Shown: positions 59,801-64,000 of the stretch, in pieces
Layout of the letters: every line of letters starts with the position of its first letter
Position numbering within the stretch: the first letter of the stretch is position 1
Source of the DNA: Budorcas taxicolor
Lineage: Eukaryota > Chordata > Mammalia > Artiodactyla > Bovidae
Length of the DNA: 64,000 bases
NCBI RefSeq assembly: GCF_023091745.1
Contig: NC_068926.1
Coordinates: 63,982,001-64,046,000 of the forward strand
Reading direction: 5' to 3'
Notes under the pieces: model-generated
The model's input: only the letters and a program-made list of their open reading frames with translations
Databases searched by the model: none
Told to the model about the DNA's origin: nothing
Position numbers and translations under genes: made by a program

Positions 59801-61699
59801 ATGCCTCTGTCCCCTGCCTTTTCACATCAAAAGATGTGTGTTTTTCTTTATTCATTCTGCCTTTTATGATGTCCTGAGGTCTTCTGGATGAATTTTAAGA
59901 ACTTCCTGAGGCCAGGGATCATATACCACTCACCTCTGCATGCTTGGTACGTACTGTGTTCAGAAGATGGTCGGTATGTATTGATATTAACTACATGTTT
60001 ATATAAGAAATAACTATTTTCATTATTGTTCTCCAAGGATCCTCCTGAGGGCTTCTGAAGTAGCTCAGTGGTAAAGAATCCGCCTGCCAATGCAGCAGAC
60101 GTGGGTTCAATCCCTGGGTTGGAAAATCCTCTGGAGAAGGAAATGGCTACCCACTCCAGTATTCCTGCCTGGAGAATCCCATGGACAGAGAAGCCTGGTG
60201 GGCTATAGTCCATGGGGTCACAAAGAATCGGACATGACTGACTACCACTTTCAGAGCTCTCTGAAGTGACTACTACGATTATTCCCATTTTACAGATAAG
60301 GAACCAGAGTCATCTGCTAGTGGCTAAGAAGGAATGAGGGTTCCCAGGTGGCATCAGTGGTAAAGAACCCGCCTGCCAATGCAGGAGACATAAGAAAGGC
60401 AGGTTTGATCCCTGGGTCGGGAAGATCCTCTGGTGAGGGCATGGCAACCCACTCCAGTATTCCTGCCTGGAGAATCCCATGGACAGAGGAGCCTGGCAGG
60501 CTACAGTCTATGGGATCACAAGAGTCAGACACCTAAGAGTCGGACACGCTAAGTTTGGACTTAGCGACCAAACCGCCACCACCACGTGTATCCGTGCTAA
60601 GAGCAAGACTTTTCCCCCCACTCCTTTAGAGGTACTGTCACTCCCTCGGAAAACACAGCAGAAGCTAGGTGGAATCACACTGCCACGCCAGCTTCCTGCC
60701 GTACCTTGTGGGGGTCTTCCGGGTCCACCCAAGCCACCTGGAACATGTGCTTAATCTCCTCTGCCAGGCCGATACGGGCCCCACTGTTGGCCGCGAGGTA
60801 GACTTTGGGGATGCCCTCGGCCCGGGCCAGCTCGGACGCCCGCAGGTACAGAAGGTCTTCTCCGGGGCTGAAGGATCCAATATGGAAGGTGATGTCATTG
60901 CTGATGAGGATAATGTCACGCCCTTCTGGGTACTCGAGGGTCTTAAACCTCATTTTGAAGGCCACCATGCCCACCTGGAAAGGAGATGAGTGCACGAGAA
61001 AACAGGTTTGCTTCTTCAGGGAGAAAAAAGATTTTTAAGTTGTTTTTTTTTTTTTATGTGGACCATTTTAAAAGTCTTTATTGAATTTATTACAATATTG
61101 CTTCTGTTTTATCTTTTGTTTTTTCAGCCATGAGACATGTGGGATCTTAGTCCCCCGACCAGGGATCGAACATGCACCCCCTTCAATGGAAAGTGAAAGT
61201 TGCTCAGTCGTGACCAACTCTTTGCAACTCCATGGACTATACAGTCCATGGAATTCTCCAGGCCAGAATACTGGAGTGGGTGGCCTTTCCCTTCTCCAGG
61301 GGATCTTCCCAACCCAGGGATCGAACCCAGGTCTCCTGCATTGCAGGCGGATTCTTTAGCAGCTGAATCTCCAGGGAAGCCCTTCCTACACTGGAAAGAA
61401 AGTCTTAACCACTCAACAGCCAGGGAAACCCCTAGGGAGAAAATTTTTTTAAAGGAGGATTCCAGCCAGGAGCTGGGCTCTGTGGGTTTGCTTTTTAAAA
61501 AAATGTTATTGAAGTACAGTTGATCTACAATGTTGTGTTAATTTCTTCTGTAGAGCAAACCGACTCAGTTCTTTACCTCATTTCCTCCAGGAAGTCGGTT
61601 CATCTCCACCAGCTGGCCCTGCGGATCCAGCACGAGTTCGGTGTACGTCAGGATGTCTTTGGGGTATTTGTCTGGGGAGTGCCACATTTTAAAAAGAGC
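38748..61699 (-). CDS. ACACB: Acetyl-CoA carboxylase 2 (ACACB), C-terminal 16 coding exons (partial gene)
   Basis: Exons in transcript order: 61699-61577, 60974-60705, 59154-59057, 57885-57765, 55492-55382, 54097-53954, 53303-53183, 51690-51594, 49801-49705, 48371-48236, 47056-46879, 43767-43654, 42321-42167, 41280-41110, 40769-40633, 38874-38748. All are GT-AG. They encode about 732 residues covering most of the carboxyltransferase region, which moves CO2 from carboxybiotin to acetyl-CoA to form malonyl-CoA. Visible motifs: SGARIG (window residues 105-110), LGGIPVGVIA, PADPANLDSEAK, WFPDSAYKTAQAI and the oxyanion-hole ANWRGFSGGM. The end HISPAERAQVIHLLST...PAST is that of ACC2 rather than ACC1. 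ACC2 sits at the outer mitochondrial membrane, where malonyl-CoA inhibits CPT1. One exon (43,654-43,767) has one extra base that breaks the frame. The N-terminal part, biotin carboxylase and BCCP exons lie beyond 64,000. Confidence 0.96.
39535..40618. repeat. G-rich minisatellite (about 43 units) in last ACACB intron
   Basis: About 1.08 kb built from variants of 'gaggtgagggggggcggggg' (unit about 22-27 bp). I counted about 43 copies of the core GAGGTGAG by hand. The left 190 bp is a more diverged form with 'ggggagatgtgagggg'. Variant units such as 'gtgagcgggggcgg' recur at 39,895 and 40,037, 142 bp apart, which implies a higher-order duplication. It occupies most of the 1,758-bp intron. The long Pro-rich or Gly/Arg-rich frames it creates are artefacts. 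Confidence 0.97.
40633..40769 (-). CDS. ACACB: ACACB penultimate coding exon, squeezed between SINE and minisatellite
   Basis: AYLWDNNQTVVRWLEEHWQA, then GEGLHSTIRENIACLKRDSA and LKTIRG. The acceptor 'ctttctctcag' is partly the tail of a SINE whose target-site duplication spans 40,762-40,772, so it includes the AG and the first eight exon bases. The donor gtgagt at 40,632 is followed about 15 nt later by the G-rich minisatellite. Confidence 0.94.
40773..40970 (-). repeat. Bov-tA SINE at the ACACB penultimate-exon acceptor, with 11-bp TSD
   Basis: The minus strand reads 'ggcttccctggtggctcaga' (40,967 downward) to 'agagtcggacacgcctgagc', then a short 'ctttctct' tail. It is flanked by identical 'aggtaggcctg' at 40,762-40,772 and 40,971-40,981. 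The target-site duplication is the exon's own splice acceptor plus eight exon bases. Confidence 0.93.
41110..41280 (-). CDS. ACACB: ACACB exon
   Basis: 57 codons: DILEWKTARSFLYWRLRRLL, then LESQVKQEVLRACPELSHMH and VQSMLRRWFVETEGAVK. Donor aaggtggg. Confidence 0.96.
41370..41420 (-). repeat. MIR core fragment
   Basis: 'cccatttcacaggctggaaaactgaggctcaggg'. Confidence 0.55.
41695..41837. repeat. MER5A-like DNA transposon, left part
   Basis: 'ggtagttcccaaactgggcg', 'gaatctctgggggatttgg' and 'atattctgatttaattgg' follow the MER5A pattern. It is broken by the next SINE and resumes with 'aggtgattctcacagctgg' at about 42,044. Confidence 0.55.
41838..42030 (-). repeat. CHR-type SINE inside MER5A
   Basis: The minus strand reads 'tccagcggttaagaatccac' to 'cccaatgcagccaaaaataa'. 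It ends in an A-rich tail at about 41,840. Confidence 0.75.
42167..42321 (-). CDS. ACACB: ACACB exon
   Basis: 51 codons: MSELSDTDRKELEGQLKARE, then DLLLPMYHQVAVQFADLHDK and AGRMLEKGVIY. Donor gtaaga. Acceptor 'cttgcccgcag'. Confidence 0.95.
42411..42811 (+). mobile_element. L1 3' fragment with 5' inversion (twin priming)
   Basis: Segment 42,425-42,645 is L1 3' sequence in antisense ('ggttcccactagcaatctg' to 'tacgatatttgcttttc'). Segment 42,646-42,802 is the L1 terminus in sense ('gtgctctatgatgacctaga' to 'aacattgtaaagcaac') with an A-tail. Near-identical 14-bp flanks 'aaaaatgca(c/t)ccag' at 42,411-42,424 and about 42,798-42,811 look like target-site duplications. Confidence 0.75.
42812..43620 (-). 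other. ACACB intron, AT-rich, nothing recognised
   Basis: No exon. It may contain old L1-like sequence ('gaaaattctaaagggtaattttgctacc'), but I cannot assign a family. Confidence 0.4.
43654..43767 (-). CDS. ACACB: ACACB exon with apparent +1 frameshift
   Basis: Acceptor 'ggcttttttcag', donor ggtgagt. The exon enters in the correct frame: ASVLEPEGTVEIKYRKKDLV, then KTIRRLD. To leave in the frame needed by the next exon (KKLVEQLG then MSELSD) it should be 113 nt, but it is 114. The extra base is in the C5 run (plus-strand G at 43,682-43,686) or the C2 pair at 43,676-43,677. As written, translation runs into TGA at the start of the next exon. Confidence 0.9.
43986..44120 (+). repeat. CHR-type SINE
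   Basis: 'gggacttccctagcagtcca' head, 'gatcagggagctaagatccc', 'ggcatggccaaaag' end. Confidence 0.8.
44250..44840 (-). repeat. BovB (RTE) LINE 3' end
   Basis: About 580 bp. The minus strand ends in the 'gagtcagacacgactgagtg' terminus near 44,275. Coding remnants are in broken frames (for example MQRTDSLEKTLMLGKIEGGR at 44,477 downward). It includes the internal 'gaagactctaaagagtcttc' palindrome typical of the element. Confidence 0.88.
45255..45425 (-). repeat. CHR-type SINE
   Basis: Minus strand 'aggacttccctggtggtccc' head near 45,423. The 'tttttaagaatatgtttgtttatt' end is the A-rich tail. Confidence 0.75.
45828..46105 (-). repeat. CHR/tRNA-Glu SINE, long form
   Basis: Minus strand 'ggacttccctgatggtccag' head near 46,104, long middle region ('caagaagcctgagcatcata'), A-rich tail at 45,830. 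Confidence 0.8.
46106..46600. repeat. AT-rich TA/TTA tract of about 490 bp
   Basis: Nearly pure A/T with many short self-complementary runs ('aattaattaattaatatata', 'tataattatataatatatac'). It sits in an ACACB intron directly against the 5' end of the SINE at 45,828-46,105. Confidence 0.92.
46879..47056 (-). CDS. ACACB: ACACB exon
   Basis: MYDQVLKFGAYIVDGLRKYR, then QPVLIYIPPHAEVRGGSWAV, ending CIEMYADRES. Donor aggtgggt. The much longer open frame running through it (46,734-47,627) is extended artificially by the 34-bp repeat in the upstream intron. Confidence 0.95.
47289..47456. repeat. 34-bp minisatellite, 5 copies
   Basis: Units begin 'gtttccagaacagaaccc' at 47,290, 47,324, 47,358, 47,392 and 47,426, exactly 34 bp apart, with only one or two substitutions ('ggat' for 'ggac' in copy 4). 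Located in an ACACB intron. Because 34 is not a multiple of 3, the frames rotate and stay open. Confidence 0.96.
47565..47735 (+). repeat. CHR-type SINE
   Basis: 'gggacctccctggtggtcca' head, 'ggttcaacccctggtcaggg', 'ggcgcagccaaatacatagg' end. Confidence 0.8.
48236..48371 (-). CDS. ACACB: ACACB exon, oxyanion-hole region
   Basis: IIQQAGQVWFPDSAYKTAQA, then INDFNREKLPLMIFANWRGF and SGGMK. Acceptor 'gtgttccag', donor ggtaaag. Confidence 0.96.
48880..49665 (+). repeat. L1 3' region
   Basis: 'ctggtgaggatgtagagaaaagg', 'gccaagatacggaagcaatc' and 'aatggaatcctgctcaacca' through to 'gtacacctgaaatgaatata' and a 'cttcagtaaaaag' tail. About 780 bp of L1 3' sequence, antisense to ACACB. Confidence 0.8.
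49705..49801 (-). CDS. ACACB: ACACB exon, carboxyltransferase C-subdomain
   Basis: LGGIPVGVIAAETRTVEVVV, then PADPANLDSEAK. Acceptor 'ccaccttgcag', donor aaggttagg. Confidence 0.96.
50530..50700 (+). repeat. CHR-type SINE
   Basis: 'ggatttccctgatggtccag' head, 'gatccctgggtggggaacta', partly degraded tail. Confidence 0.75.
50820..50957 (-). repeat. CHR-type SINE
   Basis: Minus strand 'gggaaattcctctgtggttc' head. 'cttgggatcttagttaccca' is the antisense of the internal box. Confidence 0.65.
51594..51690 (-). CDS. ACACB: ACACB exon
   Basis: LKGSWQSGFFDQGSFKEIMV, then PWAQTVVTGRA. Acceptor 'ctgcccacag', donor aggtaacc. Confidence 0.95.
51695..53180 (-). other. ACACB intron, mostly unique
   Basis: No exon and no repeat that I can name with confidence. 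A GT/CA-rich alternating stretch lies at about 52,675-52,750 ('cgtgtgcatgtgcaagcacg'). Confidence 0.45.
53183..53303 (-). CDS. ACACB: ACACB exon
   Basis: Identified by frame continuity between neighbours: DNRSPVPVITPKDPIDREIE, then FQPSRGPYDPRWLLAGRPHP. Acceptor 'tctttcctag', donor gtaggt. It restores the expected protein between MPK and LKGSWQSG. Confidence 0.93.
53460..53690 (-). repeat. MIR
   Basis: 'cccactttacagatgaggaaactgaggctta' is a strong MIR core with a long flanking match ('gccaagtgctgagctccaca'). Confidence 0.75.
53954..54097 (-). CDS. ACACB: ACACB exon
   Basis: 48 codons: VLGRDVYTSNNQLGGVQIMH, then YNGVSHVTVPDDFEGVCTIL and EWLSYMPK. Donor aaggtgcag. The 'VTVPDDFEGVCTIL' segment has Cys where I recall Tyr in human. 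Confidence 0.95.
54150..54480. repeat. MER5A-like DNA transposon
   Basis: 'gtcagaatcacctgggagctttc', 'cacatcagaatcttgggga', 'aggtgatgctgatgctgctgg' and 'gactttgagacccactg'. It starts about 50 bp upstream of an ACACB exon acceptor. Confidence 0.6.
54784..55010 (-). repeat. Bov-tA SINE
   Basis: The minus strand carries head, body and end with a short internal duplication ('gcaggttgcactggagtgg'). Followed by an ATCT/ATGT tetranucleotide stretch (55,005-55,065). Confidence 0.85.
55150..55270 (-). repeat. CHR-type SINE
   Basis: Minus strand 'ggaattccctggtggtccag' near 55,266; 'gggttcaatccctggttggg' box. Confidence 0.8.
55382..55492 (-). CDS. ACACB: ACACB exon
   Basis: 37 codons in phase 0: [20 protein letters not shown], then QVENSHIILTGATALNK. 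Acceptor 'tgtctccacag'. Confidence 0.96.
56340..56500. repeat. TA/TG-rich low-complexity tract
   Basis: Blocks 'tgtatatatatatataaatt' and 'gatatatatatacacacatg' are followed by weak near-repeats of 'ttttggaatatataaaaaca'. ACACB intron. Confidence 0.7.
56755..56878 (-). repeat. CHR-type SINE
   Basis: Minus strand 'gggccttccctggtagccca' head near 56,878; T-run (A-tail) at 56,757. Confidence 0.78.
57268..57720 (-). repeat. L1 3' end
   Basis: Starts with the T-run (A-tail) and 'tttttaattggaggataatc', ends 'ctttctgacttccttcactttg'. About 450 bp, only about 45 bp downstream of the donor of the exon at 57,765. Confidence 0.78.
57765..57885 (-). CDS. ACACB: ACACB exon
   Basis: Encodes YVITDIIGKEEGLGIENLRG, then SGMIAGETSQDYDEIVTISM. 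Acceptor 'ggttcctgaag', donor gtgagt. Confidence 0.95.
59057..59154 (-). CDS. ACACB: ACACB exon
   Basis: Encodes GIKYLYLTPQDYTRVSSLNS, then VHCKHVEEDGES. Donor aggtaaat. Acceptor 'tatttttaag'. Confidence 0.95.
59405..59570 (-). repeat. CHR-type SINE
   Basis: Minus strand 'gacttccctggtggtccagt' near 59,567 and the long 'aacaatattgtaacaaattc' tail region. Confidence 0.8.
60050..60255 (+). repeat. BOV-A2 SINE
   Basis: Head 'gggcttctgaagtagctcag', body, end 'agaatcggacatgactgact'. Confidence 0.88.
60335..60590 (+). repeat. BOV-A2 SINE with insertions
   Basis: The head contains an extra 'ataagaaaggcagg' and the end has a duplicated 'gagtcagacacctaagagtcggacac'. It ends about 115 bp from the large ACACB exon at 60,705. 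Confidence 0.85.
60705..60974 (-). CDS. ACACB: ACACB exon, carboxyltransferase N-subdomain core
   Basis: 90 codons, acceptor 'tcctttccag', donor aaggtacgg. Contains VGMVAFKMRFKTLEYPEGRD, the NDITFHIGSF segment, LLYLRASELARAEGIPK and the SGARIG loop that helps bind the acyl-CoA. It ends WVDPEDPHK. Confidence 0.97.
61040..61433 (-). repeat. CHR-type SINE interrupted by Bov-tA SINE
   Basis: The older SINE's tail half (61,040-61,178, 'gaccagggatcgaacatgca') and head half (61,384-61,433, 'cttaaccactcaacagccagg') are separated by a complete Bov-tA SINE (61,185-61,383, minus strand). Confidence 0.82.
61490..61570 (-). repeat. L1 3' terminus next to ACACB donor
   Basis: Minus strand 'aactgagtcggtttgctctacag' then 'aaattaacacaacattgtag' and an A-rich end is the L1 terminus. 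It begins at 61,570, six bases past the exon boundary at 61,577. Confidence 0.75.
61577..61699 (-). CDS. ACACB: ACACB exon (residues 1-41 of the visible part)
   Basis: Acceptor 'cttctctgtag', donor gtaaag. Encodes ALFKMWHSPDKYPKDILTYT ... MNRLPGGNE, which leads into the carboxyltransferase domain. L1-derived sequence begins six bases into the following intron (61,570). Confidence 0.95.
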
Positions 61700-62004
61700 C
61701 TACAGAGAAGGGAGGAAAGAGAGAAATCTGAAGTTGCCAGTAAGGAAGTACACTTTCTAGGGCTGCCTTTCTTTCTTAATCACAAACTAGTTAAAGCACT
61801 CAGCAAAAACATGCAGAAAAAATAAATACCTGTGCATCTATCTTGCAGTTTTGTCAAATCATAATTTCTCCAAAGTTGCTTTAAGAATTTTTTAATAAGA
61901 AATAATAGAAATGCAGCTGAAACCCCTGGTGTGCCCCTTCCCATCCCATTCCCATCTGTCCCTCCCCCTGCTCCCCTCAGGTAACCATTATCCTGAACTT
62001 GAAA

Positions 62005-62215
62005 GAAAGTGAAAGTCACACATTTGTATCCAACTCTTTGTGATCCTATGGATGTAACCTGCTTGGCTCCTCTGTCCATGAAATTCTCCAGGCAAGAGTA
62101 CTGGAGTGGGTTGCCATTTCCTTCTCCAGGAGATCTTCCCAACCCAGGGGTTCGAGCCCAGGTCTCCTGCTTTGCAGGCAAATTCTTTACCAGCTGAGCC
62201 AGTAGGGAAGCCCAT
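62005..62215 (-). repeat. BOV-A2 SINE
   Basis: Minus strand 'gggcttccctactggctcag' near 62,213 to 'caaagagttggatacaaatg' near 62,025. Confidence 0.87.
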
Positions 62216-62379
62216 CCTGAACTTAGCGTCAGTCAAGTCCTCTGTATGTGTTTATGCTTCTATCTCATCATATGTGCAGACATTAAAACATGTAGCATTA
62301 TTTTGCATGACTTCTCTTTTAAATAAATGGTGTCACACCAGGTATGTCCTTCTACAACTTATTTTTCCAACTCTCCAGT

Positions 62380-62890
62380 ATATTTGAGAGATTTATCCAT
62401 GTTGATAAATTTAGCTCTGGTTTATTCCTTTTCCCTCATGTTCAGTTTTTCATGGAATGAATATGTCACAATTTATTTACTCATGATTTTGAGTAGAAAC
62501 GTTTAGATTCCCATTTCTACAGTACTACCGATAATGCTATAAAGAACATTCCTATGGTCTTTTTACATTGGTAGATACCTAGGAGTGGAATTGCTGGGTC
62601 ATAGCATATGTGAATCTTCAGTTTTCTTAGATATTATCAAATTGCTTTACAGTAAGAATGTGTGAGAGCTCCTTTGGTCCATATACTCGTCCACGTCTGG
62701 TTTTGTCAAATATTTTCATGCTTTCCCATCTGCGGGGTGTGAAATTATACTGATTTTTTTTTTGCTGTAATGTTGATCCATACTTCACTGATTGTCACCT
62801 AGGTGAGCACCTTAGAATATATTGATCAGAGTTTCTCTTACATAATATTGTTCTAATCTCTTGCTGGTAACAGACATTGAAACATATTCT
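62380..62890 (-). repeat. Older L1 sequence, antisense (left part)
   Basis: 'ggtagatacctaggagtggaattgctgggtcat' and 'tcagttttcttagatattatcaaattgcttt' are the familiar antisense of L1 ORF2/3' sequence. It continues beyond the nested insertion at 62,910-63,083. Confidence 0.7.
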
Positions 62891-63102
62891 CCCAAGCTGG
62901 GGTCTTTTTTTAAAAAATTAATTAATTTAATTAGAGGCTAATTACAATATTGTGGTGGTTTTTTGCCATACATAGACATGAATCCGCCATGGGTGTACAT
63001 GTCTCCCCGATACTGAACCCCCCCTCCCACCTCCCTCCCCACCTCATCACTCTGGGTTGTCCCAGAGCCCCAGCTTTGGGTCCCCCAAGCTGGGGTCTTT
63101 TT
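62891..63102 (-). mobile_element. Young truncated L1 nested in old L1, 19-bp TSD
   Basis: CCCAAGCTGGGGTCTTTTT occurs at 62,891-62,909 and 63,084-63,102. Between them lies a T-run and 'attagaggctaattacaata' to 'ccagagccccagctttgggt', the L1 3' end in antisense. About 174 bp inserted. Confidence 0.85.
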
Positions 63103-63830
63103 ACATAAAAAACTTTTAAGTTTTAATGTAGTCAAATTTGTGGGGTTTTCCTATGCTTATGCTTTTAACTCACTCCAAGTGGTTTTAATTCTCTTGAAAT
63201 TTAGTTTTGTATACTACATGAGGTAGAAATAAAAATTTATTTTCCAAATTAGATAAGAAATGTCTTTGTATCTTTTAGTGAGATGTATTTCCCTTCCTTC
63301 ACAATTCCACCTCTGCATTCTGTCAAGGCTTTGTTTATAAGTGGGTCTGATTCTAGACTCTATTCTGTTCCATTGGTCTATCTGTTTAGCTCCATTACAA
63401 TAATATTATGCATTACAGTAAGTACAGCTGCTTGAAAATAGTGACTTATTTTAAAGGACGGCTAAGACAAGTCCCCCAGATTATTTTTTTCAAAATTGCT
63501 TTTGCTATTCACAAACTTTTACTTTTCCTATGAACTTTTAAGTTGCACCCAAAACTCCAGAATTATACTGAATATATTATGTGGGGAACTATTATATTTA
63601 CAATATTGCCTCTTCTGATCATTCATAAGCATGATATATCTCTGTTTATTTAGGTTTAAAGTATTTCCATAAAGTTTCAAAATTTCCCCTACAAAGGCCT
63701 TGTATTTTTTAAAAATTTATTCCTAGGGAAACTTTAGAGTTGATCTTAATATTGTAAATGGCATTTTTCCAATTAGATCTTAGAATTATTGCTTGTCTAT
63801 GAGAGCACAATTAATTTTTGTACACTGACC
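63103..63830 (-). repeat. Older L1 sequence, antisense (right part)
   Basis: 'acataaaaaacttttaagttttaatgtagtcaaattt' resumes directly after the second TSD copy. It continues AT-rich to about 63,830 with L1-like 'ttccattggtctatctg'. Confidence 0.65.
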
Positions 63831-63832
63831 TA

Positions 63833-63950
63833 GCTGGAGAAGGGAATGGCAACTCACTCCAGTATTCGTGCCTGGAAAATCTCATGGACAGAGGAGCCTG
63901 GTGGGCAAAAGTTCATGGGGTTGCAGAATCCGGCATGACTGAGTGAACAG
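63833..63950 (+). repeat. BOV-A2 SINE, 5'-truncated
   Basis: 'ctggagaagggaatggcaac' to 'gaatccggcatgactgagtg'. It lacks the tRNA-like head. Confidence 0.85.
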
Positions 63951-64000
63951 GCATGCACTGGTACCTAGTAATCTTACTGTGTTATCTTGCTGCTTCTTCA

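Noticed and set aside
61700..64000. A further upstream ACACB exon
   Set aside because: The stretch is SINE, nested L1 and AT-rich sequence. I could not find the protein segment expected just before ALFKMW, so the next exon is taken to lie beyond the window.

Overview
This is vertebrate nuclear DNA from a ruminant, most likely a bovid. The evidence is dense tRNA-Glu-derived Bov-tA/BOV-A2 SINEs, BovB (RTE) LINE fragments, older cetartiodactyl CHR-type SINEs, and two recognisable mammalian genes with split exons. I cannot choose between cattle, sheep, goat and relatives from the sequence alone.

Layout. Positions 1-8,500 are intergenic, with SINEs, an old L1 fragment, a hairpin and a short tandem duplication, and no exon I can support. 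A CpG island (about 8,540-9,640) is the likely FOXN4 promoter, with a candidate non-coding first exon ending at 9,583. FOXN4 lies on the + strand. Its nine coding exons run from the ATG at 10,400 to the stop at 33,543-33,545, and the poly(A) signal is at 35,104. The joined exons are open for 518 codons and every splice phase agrees. About 2.2 kb further on, the 3' UTR of ACACB begins on the opposite strand, so the genes converge tail to tail. The last 16 coding exons of ACACB (61,699 down to 38,748) encode the C-terminal 732 or so residues, covering most of the carboxyltransferase region. Earlier exons lie beyond 64,000.

FOXN4 encodes a forkhead transcription factor of neural and retinal progenitors. 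ACACB encodes mitochondrial acetyl-CoA carboxylase 2, which makes the malonyl-CoA that restrains CPT1. I see no sign that they share a function; they are simply neighbours, in the same convergent arrangement I recall for human 12q24.

The most interesting features are in ACACB. (1) A Bov-tA SINE inserted exactly at the 3' splice site of the penultimate coding exon, and its 11-bp target-site duplication copied the acceptor AG plus the first 8 exon bases. The exon now has two acceptors about 210 bp apart, and use of the ancestral one would add a short SINE-encoded tail and a stop. (2) A G-rich minisatellite of about 1.08 kb and roughly 43 units starts about 15 nt from the donor of the same exon. 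(3) The exon at 43,654-43,767 carries one base too many for the reading frame, either an assembly error or a real frameshift. (4) The donor of the exon at 61,577 is followed within 7 nt by L1-derived sequence. FOXN4 intron 1 also holds a compact cluster of SOX, bHLH and RFX-like sites that looks like an enhancer candidate. I found no undescribed multi-gene system.
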